A stretch of DNA of 64,000 nt, from the NCBI RefSeq assembly GCF_964355755.1, contig NC_092675.1, positions 3,382,312 through 3,446,311 on the forward strand, written 5' to 3'. Of the stretch, positions 33,101-64,000 are shown piece after piece. The number at the start of each line of letters is the position of its first letter. The stretch's first letter is position 1. Origin of the DNA: Antedon mediterranea (Eukaryota; Echinodermata; Crinoidea; Comatulida; Antedonidae). The notes under the pieces were generated by a model. The model was not told the origin of the DNA. It did no database searches and worked only from the letters and a program-made list of their open reading frames with translations. The position numbers were made by a program, and so were the translations under genes.

Positions 33101-35641
33101 ATCAGCTTTCTTCTGTGACCACTTTTATTAATATAATTGAATAAAAGGAAAAACTCTTTCATCAATCAATATACTGGGCCCATTGCAGCAGTGATGCGCT
33201 TGTAAAAGAAGATAATTGTAACTTATTAGGTGAGGCAAAATACATGGTACACAAACTAATTTTACGAGATTTTTGGGAGTTTGCAAAGCTTTGGTGAAAG
33301 TTTAATGAATGTGAAAACCATACCAACCTTCTGTTGTCTTCTTTCGTGGCCAGATAGGCCTTTGTCTTCCTTACTACTACCCAGAATATCTTTGATATCT
33401 TCTCCATCACTATCATCATCCTCATCATCATTTTTCACAGTTTTTTTCCTGTTTTGCTTAAAATATATTTCACTATAGGAAAAAACATTCAGATTATATA
33501 AAAAAGTGCCCACTTTAAAGACAATTATACATTTTTTTGCATTTATAGTTTTTTTTTACTACGAAATAGGTTTTTTTATAACATAATAATATTGAGAGTT
33601 TATTTTACACACACAAAAATAAACCATGTTCTTGTCTGTTTATTGAAGGTTTAAAGCTCTGCCTACACTATCAAACTAGTTTGACAAAAAAAAGTGTGAT
33701 GTACCCAAATATGGTAGTTATAATGCTTCATCATGTCCATATAAGGGCACATCACATATTTTTTTGGCACATAAAGTTTGATAGTGTAGAAAATGCTTTA
33801 GTGTTAAAACATATACTTTCTCTTTGTTTTCTGAAAGTGTCCTGAATATGGGTGTCCAAAAGGGGGGTCTACTTTATTGTAAATTAGAATGCGACAATTA
33901 TTTGCAATATTGATATATTTCATACGTTTCATCTTCATCTTCTAGATTTGTTCCCCAGTTTTCTTCTTCTTCTTCCTCCTCCTCCAATTCATCTTCCTCA
34001 TCCTCTTCACCCTCCTTCTCATCTTCATCACCATTTTCATCATCTTTGAAATAATCTTTATAATGAAGTTCTCGTGCACTTTGTATATTTGGTTCCTGTA
34101 ATGAAATAAAAAGCCATTTTAAAGACATACACTATATAAAACATTTTTCTTTACTATTTTTATTTATTATTTTAAGCTCAAATCAATATTAATTAAATTA
34201 TTGTTTATGATAGATTAACAAATACAGGATACGTACTAGAACAACTAATATTTAAATTTTCAAATTGGAAACTGTGGGAACAAAGTTGAGTTGACCGTTT
34301 AAATACTCACATTATCAAGGTCTAGGCTTCCTTCCTCATCCTCATCATCCGATGGAATATCTTCCCAATAATCTACATCTTCTGAGTCGTCTTCTTCATC
34401 ATCTTCAATCTTATGTTTCCTTGCTTCTTTAGCATCCTCTATTTCCAGAAATTTCTCCATCTGCGATAACTTAAAGAACTGATCATCAACTATTGAAGGA
34501 GTCACTTTTATTTTCATTTGTTGTTTAAGATTTTTCTTCTTACTCTTTCTCGTGCTTGTTGATGCTTCTACAATATCAAAATCAAGCTCATCTTCATCAT
34601 CATGTTCAACTTCTTGTAGCTCTTTTAATTTATTATCAAGTAGTTCTTCCTCACTATCAATAAACTCTTCGTCTTCTTCATTAATACTTTCCAACTCTTC
34701 CTCATCCTCTCCAGTAATATCTCCACCTTCAGAAACGTCCTCATCCTCTCCAGTAATATGTTCATCTTCAGAAACGTCATCATTAAATGTGTTCTTTGAT
34801 GCATGACCAACCAATTTTAACCGTTTTCCGGCAGCTAACACTTTTGCAACTCGCTTCAAATGAACCTGAAGGGCTGGTGTATTATGCAATTCAATTTGCT
34901 GCCAAATTTGTTCATCATCAAAGTTCTCTATTGTCAGTTCCTTTAATGGTCCAGTTTGAATGTCCTCCGGTTCATTTTGTTTACACAGTTCAAATAATTG
35001 TTTTGTCAGATTTGTAAAAATTGAATGATTCTTTTCATGATATCTGTAAAAAATAATCAGTCGCACCCCAATTATAAGTTAAAAACACTAGGCTTACTAC
35101 TCTACTTATATCCTGGGCTTTATTAATAATAAATATTGTACGTCCGTTAAATCTTTTTTAGGACTGTAGGGTGGGCTTCTTTTCAAGAAGATGGGGTACT
35201 TTTTTTTAAGATTACTTTTGCTAACTCTAAAGAGGGTGGCTTCTTTTTAAAGTGACTGCTATATATTAATGAGTGTAAATTTTTTTTGACATCTACTGCA
35301 AATTATAGGCCTACATTAGCTTTCAAGGTAATTCAAGGTAATTTAATGAAGCACGGTTACACGGTGAAATAATTAGACCCAACGTATCTTTCACTTGGTT
35401 AATATATTATTAAGGGACGGGCCCAAACGACCAAACATCCAGTCACCATACAATATTTTGGCATTTGCTGGTGGTTGCGATACTCTACTGGATAGGCCTA
35501 CAATTTAAGACGCTACTATTTAGCTAGCATAACAAATAATACCATAAATTATATTTTCACATACGCTACAAACTGTTCTGGTTTTGACGTTGCAGCATTA
35601 AATACGTTAGCAATACTTTGAAGTTCATTATTTAAAGCCAT
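30146..35641 (-). CDS. MPHOSPH10: MPHOSPH10, U3 small nucleolar ribonucleoprotein Mpp10
   Basis: Ten coding exons on the minus strand, 5' to 3': 35641-35565, 35043-34311, 34095-33926, 33472-33328, 33021-32880, 32373-32168, 31917-31810, 31455-31348, 30665-30435, 30295-30146 (TAG). Total 2070 bases, 689 residues, close to the vertebrate length (about 680). Visible Mpp10 features: N-terminal TSKPEQF, a long acidic mid-region, EKPWQMSGE and RPENSLL, then [20 protein letters not shown] and [29 protein letters not shown], and a Lys/Arg-rich C-terminal third. In the family the protein is a core scaffold of the U3 snoRNP/SSU processome with Imp3 and Imp4 and is needed for 18S rRNA maturation in the nucleolus. 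It is head-to-head with eEF2. A poly(A) signal on the minus strand is at 30065-30060. Introns hold a minisatellite and a MITE. Confidence 0.97.
30338..30410. mobile_element. MITE 3 fragment in last MPHOSPH10 intron
   Basis: Segment from aaagttcccacttgtcatta to gtgggaaccacgcttaa; it pairs with itself as an imperfect hairpin and matches the ends of the element at 29634-29803. Confidence 0.5.
30705..31260. repeat. Minisatellite, ~24 bp unit, about 22 copies
   Basis: Unit cgtatgcttagtggaaacaa with a variable run of G or A (period 23-25 bp), in the MPHOSPH10 intron between exons 8 and 9. It produces open frames on both strands (repeats such as MLSGNKG and, on the other strand, PLFSTKHT) that are by-products of the repeat. 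Confidence 0.9.
33653..33802. mobile_element. Palindromic MITE, copy 5
   Basis: Starts aaagctctgcctacactatc, middle gtacccaaatatggtag and tcatcatgtccatataaggg, ends gatagtgtagaaaatgcttt. Lies in the MPHOSPH10 intron between exons 3 and 4. Confidence 0.85.
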
Positions 35642-35886
35642 TCTGTGTTTTTTTCTGACAACGTTCTCATACTCTCTGGAAACACATGTGTTTTGTGTGT
35701 GTTGAAAAAACATGTTCCCCGCCCTCTATAGTTTAAGCAATCGTGATGACGTTTTACAGGCTGCTGCATAAATCCATGACGTGTTCACGTGGGGCCGAAT
35801 TACCGAAAGAAAATTCTCTTTCGCAACGAGTCCTCCGTGGACTATAAGGTATATTTTTGTGTTCGTGAAAATATCCAAAACCAATC
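35642..35886. promoter_or_regulatory. Shared bidirectional promoter of MPHOSPH10 and eEF2
   Basis: Only 245 bases separate the two start codons. The segment holds two TGACG(T) CRE-like half-sites (near 35748 and 35778), a perfect E-box CACGTG at 35786-35791 and a pyrimidine-rich word (ttctctttcgc, about 35812-35822) that could be the eEF2 transcription start, because 5'TOP mRNAs such as eEF2 begin with C followed by pyrimidines. No TATA box is evident at the expected place. Promoter function is inferred from position. Confidence 0.65.
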
Positions 35887-43506
<7,620 letters not shown>

Positions 43507-44252
43507 ATCAACTCGTTTGGAAAAGATACGTGCTTTCCGTTAAAAAAAAGTATACTTAATATAACCAGTGTTGGTTTATAATACAATAAGTTATTTTAAT
43601 ATTTACTGATTTTGAGAAAAAGACAATCGTACTTGTGTTGTCTGTCTGAACGGATGCTTTTATGTTCTAAAAAAAAACTCACAATGAAATATCAAAATTC
43701 AAAATAGATTAAGTTAAAGCATTATGCACTTAAGTGAAAAAAAAGAAAGTGTTCTATTCTATAAAAAAAAGGAATAAAATAACCATAATATTAATAAAGG
43801 TCAGGTACAAAGAATTATGTCTCTTGGTTTGTTTATTTTTATTATAATAAAATACATAAAGTCTGGTTGATATTGTATTTATCAAAATCACTATCGTCTA
43901 TCTTGGGGACTTTATCTTGATGTAATTTGTATAAGCCATAAAAATGCAATATTACAGTACATGTATGAATGGATAGAATATTGTCATGATTTGTAAGTTT
44001 GATTTAATAAGCAACAAATGAAATTATTCTATCTATTTCATGAATGCATTATTGGCAGTGATGACAATTTATTTCAATCTTTTGTTTACAAAAGTTGTGA
44101 AATCTAGATATGCTTTCACAGTTCTTCTATGAATGCAGATGACTAGTTTGGAGAGAAGAGTGTTTGGTTTAATGTTCTCCTAAAAACTACGCCCAATGCT
44201 ATTCAAGACGACTCGCTGATAATTCTTTTTTTTAAATTCAAGTTCTCACGAA

Positions 44253-44492
44253 CTCTGTTAATGAAGGATCGGGACCAACAGGTGGTGTGTTTGTGTGGAC
44301 TAGTACCCCTACTCGAGAAAAATGTACTAGTGCACATGAGCTATGTGTACACTGAACCTATCGTTTATAGTCCTTATCCGAGAAGACTCGTTTTACCACC
44401 AGAACCATGGAGCGATTGTACCATTGCCCATGTTATGGCTACGTAATTACGGTTCCACTGTCTTAACCTCTCGACCACTCGCTCGCTCATAC
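44253..44492 (-). mobile_element. SINE-A, reverse orientation, 3' end truncated
   Basis: Reverse complement of the SINE-A body and head: ctatcgtttatagtccttat, ccgagaagactcg, ccaccagaaccatggagcga, tggctacgtaattacggttc, and the A-box-like head in reverse (cttaacctctcgaccactcg). Confidence 0.7.
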
Positions 44493-45639
44493 ACAGTACC
44501 ATGCTGCCATCAATCAAGATATCTATAAACTACCTCGCATTCCTTTACAACATTACAGAGAGATTGCAGGAAGGCAACAAAAACGTACAATATTATACTG
44601 AGTTTCTTTTTTTTAAAGTGTTTATTCACCTAATGAACAATATTACAGTAGGGTTGCAATTTAAGTTATATAGCCCATTTTGAATGACGTTAATTCTGAT
44701 TGTACAAGCCACAGAATACATGAAAATGGTTTGTGTTCACTGATTAAAGCCATAATTAATATTTACCAAACAAACTTAAAATAATTTGACCTAAATTCTG
44801 TCATGCAAACTGTTTAAAGTTGCTATATACAGTACTTACATATTTTTGACATACTAAACATATAAACTGTGTTTACATTATTACAACACAGAAAGTATGT
44901 CATGGCTGTGTTTACACTGGACATTTGGTTGTCCACTTTGCTGTTTAAGGAAAATAGTCTGAATCTGTATTTTATAAATATATATATACTGTATACAAAA
45001 TTAAACAGCAATAAACACCACAGCAAACCTTAAGGGGTTTCTTACTTGATTTTACATTACACTACCATGACTATTATTGAATAGTTACTTGAGAAAATAC
45101 CAAGTATGCCTTGTACGATAAACATCCATCACTTTTAATTAAGTTAAATAGTCCGCCCTCTGTTGCTATATGCCAAGTATTTTGGTCAGTTTTTTAATAA
45201 TAGTTTAAAAATGGTCACATTTTTTACACATATATTCTGGAAATTCCTTTTACTCTATCCCTCTAGAAAAACATGGCAAACACATTTCAGTTTGAATAGA
45301 CCACCAATACAATTGTTGTTTATCCAGACAATACTACACCCTCACTTAGCTAGTAACAGGCCTAATACTTAATGAAAATAGTACAACTGACCATTTATTT
45401 AATTCTTAAGGCTAAATTTAAGCACATTTTCATTTGCATATTTTGATATGGAATAAAATTGATGGGATGTTGATGAGTTGTCTGTTTGGAGGGGTGAACT
45501 AACTTCTTCTCCAGCACAGTTCAAATGAATAGTACGATAAGACATCACACTGCTCAAAACAAATGTGAAAATAATGCATATAAATTTTGATAGTTTCAAA
45601 ATGGTAAATAGAAAGCATGAATTGAATCTTTTTTATTCA

Positions 45640-45690
45640 TTTCATTTATATAGCGCTTTTCCAAAAGATCAAAGCGCTTTAACATACAAA
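45640..45690. mobile_element. SINE-B tail fragment
   Basis: catttatatagcgcttttcc matches the 'gcgctatataaat' tail word of SINE-B in reverse. Short remnant only. Confidence 0.4.
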
Positions 45691-45700
45691 AATGCAATGA

Positions 45701-46163
45701 GTTACTGTAAATCTTCTAATAGTAACCCACACTCTAATAACAACCCCCCTTCTAATAGTAACCCACCTTTATAAGTCAATCTATAATAATAACCCACTAC
45801 TGATATAGTAACCCATGGGGGTTACTATGAAGACTGGTCGTTTGTGATGCAGCCGTATTTTGAAAATAAAGGAGATAATGCATGTTGATCTCGGGAGTAG
45901 GGGAGGATTAAATGTTTTTGAGTTTATAAAATAAAGTTGGAACAAATTTGTTTATTCGTACAGTTTATTATTTTGCTATGAGTAACTGACCGGAAAAGTT
46001 GGGGTGGGTTACTATTTTCAGGTGCCTAATTTAAGATTAGTAATAGTAACCCATTACTCTAATAGTAACCATACCCCCCCCCCCCCACCCACTTCTAATA
46101 GTAACCCACCCTAAAAAACAATCAAAGAATAATAACCCCGGGTTACAATTAGAAGATTTACGG
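45701..46163. mobile_element. Inverted-repeat element with TAATAGTAACCC repeats
   Basis: Left arm begins actgtaaatcttctaatagt and the right arm ends caattagaagatttacggta, which are inverse. Both arms carry several copies of 'tctaatagtaacccac'. About 460 bp, including a C-rich run near 46075-46090. No ORF. Confidence 0.65.
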
Positions 46164-47774
46164 TACCTTCTTAGGTTTGTTAATTTCACATCACAGGTTC
46201 AAATTTCGTAAAAGTATTATTACGAGAGGTCAGCGACAAAACATGACCTGCAGGTTGATCCAACTGATAGGATTGTTTATTGTGTGGCACAGACATGCAA
46301 ATTAGCAATCATATTGCTTAAAATCGTATGCATGTTGAATTAATTAAATATTCTAAAGCATTATACATATCAGTTGGATTAGCCCAGATAGATCTCTTCA
46401 CATGTATAGGAACACACACTGTACACGATTAAATAATTTCTCAATTTTGTGAATTTTTGTGAATCAGTTTGTGAATACAGTTTAAAACAACTGAAATAAA
46501 AAGATAACATTAAGTACTACAACTTAAATCTAATCATAAATTTAAAGTAATAAATCTTTGGTATCAAATAATGATGACACCAACAAAATATAATTAAGAA
46601 ATATATAAAACAATACCAAATTTGCATAAAAGTATAAAACATTGTTGACAACAAAAACAATATAGAACTTACAGCAATTGTTTAAAATGTAGATAATACT
46701 TTTTTCGGAAATACCAATTAAATCAATCGAAATGATTATTTGGTCAGATGTTTTTTCTTACTCTTAAGTAATTGTATTGTGTATTCATACATTGAAAACA
46801 CCAACCATGGTAATGTATTTCCAGGGAAGAGTAAATTGTAATTTATTTATGGTATTTCTGAAAGCCAAAATACTAACATTTTTTCTGAGATTTTACAGTA
46901 ATTTACAATGCCCCAATAAATCTATAATAATTATTTAAAAAAAAGTACTCATCATATTTTATAAGAATCTGATTTCAAGTTTGAACCAAATATCATTTCA
47001 ATAATACAGCATTTTCCCAAGCAGATTTAACGTAAATCTAATAAACTGTACAAATGTATCAATTTTAATCATAATTTGAACTTATATCTTTAAATATAAA
47101 TGTCTATTTATAGTTCTTTCCATCAAGAAAATAGTGTGTTATGTCTTATTGTATCCACCGTGAATGCCTTGAATCATCCTTGTATTATGACAAAATCACT
47201 TCCAAAATCTATGATCTGTACTATGACAAATATTCTGCAAGCAACCCTTATATAATAATTATAAACCTGTGTGTGTTGGTATCATGATAACTCTACATCA
47301 CTTTCCACAATTATACCCACTGTTATTAGGCTTAACAAACAATCAAATACCACTGAATATGTAAGATGTATAAGCCTACAATTTTATAAGTACAGGGAGC
47401 TTGTTCGAGATACGTGAAAATCAGGATGTAAAATTGTGGTACGGTTTACGCTGAAGGCAAGAATCAAAATAACAGCATGGGATTCCTCCTCATGTGTTGT
47501 AAGCTATATTCTTGTATTTCACACACTTATAAAACATTAGTTTTATTTCTAACATAAAAAACAATTCATCTATAAATATAAAATATTTGATAATTCATAA
47601 ACAAGACTCGTAAACAGTTTAGCGTCGATACGGAAATGCAAAGCAACAGTTCTTCAATTTTAAAATCTTAGTTGGTCTCGAAAATTTGGTAAAAGTTGTA
47701 CCGAGATTCTCTGTATTCTCATAATTAAAAAGATACAGTTTATTTAGAAAAGCAAAAAGCGTGTCCGTTGATGA

Positions 47775-60542
<12,768 letters not shown>

Positions 60543-60597
60543 CTTAAGGGGTCAGCTATGCATGAGCGATTTATGATGTTCAAACTTGTCTTGTATA
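60543..60597 (-). other. 5' UTR part of the CSK start exon, with acceptor
   Basis: On the minus strand a strong acceptor (tttttttttttacag, ending at 60598) precedes 55 untranslated bases and then the ATG at 60542. The start exon is therefore spliced to a non-coding exon farther upstream (to the right). The reading frame of the ATG has TGA 12 bases upstream within this exon. Confidence 0.7.
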
Positions 60598-62430
60598 CTG
60601 TAAAAAAAAAAGTATCGTAAAATAATAGTGTTAAGCCATTATACGACACGTACCACACAACGTAACATATTGGTAACTTTTAGCATTTTACTGAATACTA
60701 AATTTTGAATAGATACAGCTGCTTTCTACAGTATGTTGTGCATTGAACCATAACTGACTAAGTTTGCTTAAGTGTACTGTATGTAAAAATCAAAATTGGA
60801 CACAAAAAGGCAAACCAAATCTTTTTAATTGGAGACAGAGCCTGTGTATTATTACAAGTTATGTACTGCTGTTGTAATAAAACAGAAAGACCACCTACAA
60901 ACAAAATCTTGATTGTTAAATATAATATTAACTTCCTCCTCATAATGATAGCTAATGATGTCATTACGACGTCAACAAATCATTATCTTCCGTAAAGGTG
61001 GTTATTATTCAGAAGTGGAAATGTTTAATAATGATTATTTCTTGTTTTTAAAATGGGTGGGAATGAGGTGAATTCAAAGAACAATCAATAAAATAGTACT
61101 GCTGGAAGTGCACACGTAAACAAACCACCACTTATGTTATAATAATGTACATTCATTTTAATATTGCATGAGGTAATTTCCTGTATGTAACATAAGGTGC
61201 TGTGTTTGGTCAACTAGCATTACCCATAGACTGTATGAATACAAAGCACTGAAATAATATAAAAAAAATATGGACTGGACTGAGGGGCATGGTTCAAAAT
61301 ATAACCTGTGTTCTGGAGACTATCCGGAGAAAAAGTCGAGGGATTATTTCATTTGTGAATTACATACAATGATTCCTTGAAGTGGTATATGTTTTGATTT
61401 TATTTAAGGGTATACACTATTTCTCTTAGCCTTAGTGTGAATCAGGTGGATATGGTGATAGAACCATGGGATTCGTAACCAAGCACAAATACAATTCCTG
61501 GTATTATGAATAAATAAATAATGAATTAGTTAAACTAAAAAACCATAAAATTAGCTCAAATATTTTCAAAATTTTCATTAAACTAATCAATCAGGTACAC
61601 ATAGTTGATTTGTGCCTAAAAAAATTCAATCCGGTAAAAGAATTGAATTATTACAATGAGTACATATCATTATGTTAATTAATTGCATGACTAATCAAGG
61701 TGTTAGCTTTCTAATTTTAAACAGAACGTACTGTACACAAAAACAATTTCTAGTCTACATTTTTATTTAATAAAATTTATCTTATTCTTTTTCAAATTCA
61801 GTCAAATGCGTCTCTCAAAACTAGCCTTTTTTTTCCAACAGGACTTGGGTCCTTGAAAAAGTAGTAGTAGTTGGTAGATCTAATAATTCTTGATCCCACC
61901 CACTAGTCAAACCTTTCTAAACCAGACTCTCTTTCTAACCAGCCTCTAACTTTAGTTAGAAAGACCAAAATCAGTATATATCTGTACAGTACAGTATTTT
62001 AATACAGGTACAGTAAATTATTCAGGAGTTGAATTAAAAATAAATCAGAAACTAATTCCTCGATTATGACTCATCATGGAATAAAATTACAGGAGTTCAT
62101 GGAAGTACAGTTAACATTGTTCAACCTTCTATGGCAATGGGCGTGGAAGATTAAATAATGTTCTCTTATTTTTACTTTTAAAAGAAAAAAAAAGAAAACA
62201 TGAGGTGTCACTTTAAAATGTAAAATTTAAGTGTTTAAGATGCACAATACACAAATTTAAAATAGAGATTACCTTGGCTATTCATATTGAACTTGGAAGA
62301 AAGGAATCTCTATGTATGCTGGTGTTTATGTGTATAATATGTAATGTATTTAACATTTCTTGTTGAATTAATTAAATTGTATCTAGCATAAATTTGTTCA
62401 AAGTTATCTAAAACAGTTATTACATCCTAT

Positions 62431-62599
62431 TAACCTCTGTCTACACTATCAAATAGTTTGACGAAAAAAGTATGACGTGTCCAAATATTGTAGTAATATG
62501 CCCAAATATGGTAGCAATATGACATCATCATGTCCATATATAGGCACATCACATTTTTGTGTCACATACAAAAAGTTTGATAGTGTAGACATAGCTTTA
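62431..62599. mobile_element. Palindromic MITE, copy 12
   Basis: acctctgtctacactatcaa to gatagtgtagacatagcttt, with doubled 'gcccaaatatggtag'-type middle. Confidence 0.85.
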
Positions 62600-63436
62600 A
62601 ATCAATAATTCTTCGAAAAGTACAAGTACTGTGCTTTCAGTATTTGAATAAAGATTGTAAAGCCTACACTGATTTTGTAATGTGCCTGTAGTACTGTATG
62701 CATTGAAGATTGACGACCCAAACCTTATAATTGTTTTATGGTTTTGTCACTACTACTGGTCCACATACTTCTTTATCATTGCCAAGGTAAATAATACTAA
62801 TTAATCCAGTTTTTAAATAGCCAATCCTGGTACGGTCAATTGAATCTAGAGGTAAAAAACAATTGGAAATACACTTTCGCACTATTTTTAAGGTTAGGGT
62901 CACATTTGAAATTGTTTTAATCAGTGTCGTTATTGTCAAACATGACCTTAAGCCTTACAGTATGACCTTAAATTACTATAGGTGCAAATGTCACTGGTAG
63001 ACTGTGTGCCTTCTTTTGTAAAATATTAGATTCTTATATTATTTTTTTGATTATTAAAAACTAAAGGTTTAGTGGGTAAACAGAACGATATTTGGTGTGG
63101 ATTAAGGCGAAGCTTTTAGGCCTTCCTCCCCTAAAATTTAACAGCCCTGTTTTTTTACCTCTTTTTAAACAAATAAAATGTTGACTAGGCTTATGCATTG
63201 AATGAAAATCAAAAACAAAACACAGTATAAACTATATCTGTGTGTGAAAAACGAAAAAATAATCGACGGTTCCTCAAACAACAACAAATCACTGATTCCA
63301 GCAGCAAAATATGATCGTTTGGCGATTGCTGTGCGCGATACATGGGAGAGTGTCATTTCCAGGCAGATTAGACTAGTGGGAGGTGCCATTTTATTATGAA
63401 TGGTGTGTTGTCATTTGCCTAAATTCGCTTCGTCCC

Positions 63437-63726
63437 AGGGCCGCCTGTGGCTAAAATGTGTAATTAATGCACTTGTGCATCATCATGGGTGCGTCATTTA
63501 CAAATAATTACTGATGCAGGGGCAGCGTAAAAAAACCTAGAAGGTACGTCACATCAATGAACGATGGTGTGTCAATGTCCATCACTTTACCACTCAAATT
63601 ATCATAAACAACATAACATGGTCAAATGACGCACCTCTCCCGGGGTCGTATAGTGGGTCATACAATTGACAAGTGCATAAAGTGTTTTAGTATTTATACC
63701 CCCACCCCTGCCCTGGATCCGCCCTG
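63437..63726. mobile_element. Possible hAT-like MITE
   Basis: Left cccagggccgcctg and right ccctggatccgccctg resemble the CAGGGCGGATCC type ends seen in hAT non-autonomous elements; matching is imperfect. Confidence 0.35.
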
Positions 63727-63897
63727 AAAAAAATAATTAAATTCATATAAGATAAAAGTAAATATGTAATGATATTGAAAACACACAGTAATTTTTCCAA
63801 ATTAAGCTAATACAATTTAGTATCTATAAATCAGAGAAAACTCCACTGTATTATGTATTTACTGTTAACCTGGCTATTTAATCTAGGCTAGGCCTAG

Positions 63898-63999
63898 CCT
63901 GACTGTGAGACGACTTGTCGGCCACGAGAAACACCTTCATCAGCTTGTTGAGATAATCACCAATCTGTTTCTGAACTGACTGACTGACCGACCTATCGG
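63898..63999 (-). CDS. Possible partial exon at window edge
   Basis: On the minus strand the last ~100 bases are open in one frame, reading SVQKQIGDYLNKLMKVFLVA with a basic/polar continuation DKSSHSQ. The composition is protein-like, but no good donor follows (best candidate gtcagg near 63905). It may be an exon of an upstream gene cut by the edge, or chance. Confidence 0.22.
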
Positions 64000-64000
64000 C

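Larger units (their letters stand above)
43507..47774. other. eEF2 3' UTR, intergenic space and possible CSK 3' UTR
   Basis: The eEF2 3' UTR probably ends after the AATAAA signals at 43773-43798. On the minus strand the nearest AATAAA beyond the kinase stop is at 47744-47739, 31 bases from the stop, but other reverse-strand signals farther on (for example near 44618) would allow a long 3' UTR. It contains SINE-A at 44253-44492 and an inverted-repeat element at 45701-46163. No supported ORF. Confidence 0.5.
60598..64000. other. Region upstream of CSK, no clear gene
   Basis: No SH3-coding exon is visible on the minus strand here. It contains MITE copy 12 (62431-62599), a possible hAT-like MITE (63437-63726) and a short minus-strand open segment at the window edge (about 63898-63999). 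The 5' non-coding exon(s) and promoter of the kinase gene could be in this region or beyond the edge. Confidence 0.45.

Noticed and set aside
34552-34806. Ser-rich + strand ORF
   Set aside because: Antisense shadow of the acidic MPHOSPH10 exon.

Overview
This is an AT-rich animal nuclear segment with spliced genes (GT..AG introns), AATAAA poly(A) signals and many short palindromic transposons and tRNA-derived SINEs. The proteins (eEF2, MPHOSPH10, a CSK-type kinase, a nucleolar-type FKBP) are clearly metazoan. The repeat style and protein similarity suggest a marine invertebrate deuterostome, perhaps an echinoderm. The species-level guess is an inference with low confidence.

Layout. (1) 1-21.4 kb, + strand: a tandem array of at least 22 short exons. 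Each has its own acceptor, starts in the same splice phase (two bases completing a codon), and ends in a stop codon after 38-97 codons. Most encode a related helical-looking module with a core like R-x-L-x-x-x-[VI]-x-x-Y-[IL]-x-[DN]-[VI]-R. Several are followed by their own AATAAA. This looks like a bank of alternative last exons for one gene whose shared 5' exon lies left of the window. I do not recognise the family and consider it the most novel object here. (2) 21.4-25.7 kb, +: the 3' part of a nuclear/nucleolar FKBP prolyl isomerase (acidic and Lys-rich linker, C-terminal FKBP domain). (3) 27.2-27.8 kb, +: an intronless, unrecognised 183-codon ORF. (4) 30.1-35.6 kb, -: a complete 10-exon MPHOSPH10 (U3 snoRNP Mpp10) gene. 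(5) 35.9-43.5 kb, +: a complete 12-exon eEF2 gene, head-to-head with MPHOSPH10 across about 245 bp, with only the ATG in its first coding exon. (6) 47.8-60.6 kb, -: a CSK family tyrosine kinase gene of 10 coding exons, giving SH2 plus kinase but no SH3 domain. (7) 60.6-64 kb: mostly non-coding.

MPHOSPH10 (ribosome assembly) and eEF2 (translation elongation) share a compact bidirectional promoter region with an E-box and CRE-like half-sites, consistent with co-regulated growth genes. The FKBP type is also typically nucleolar. Introns and intergenic DNA are full of mobile elements: about 12 copies of one palindromic MITE, two SINE families, several larger inverted-repeat elements (some nested), and minisatellites of 85, about 24 and 20 bp.
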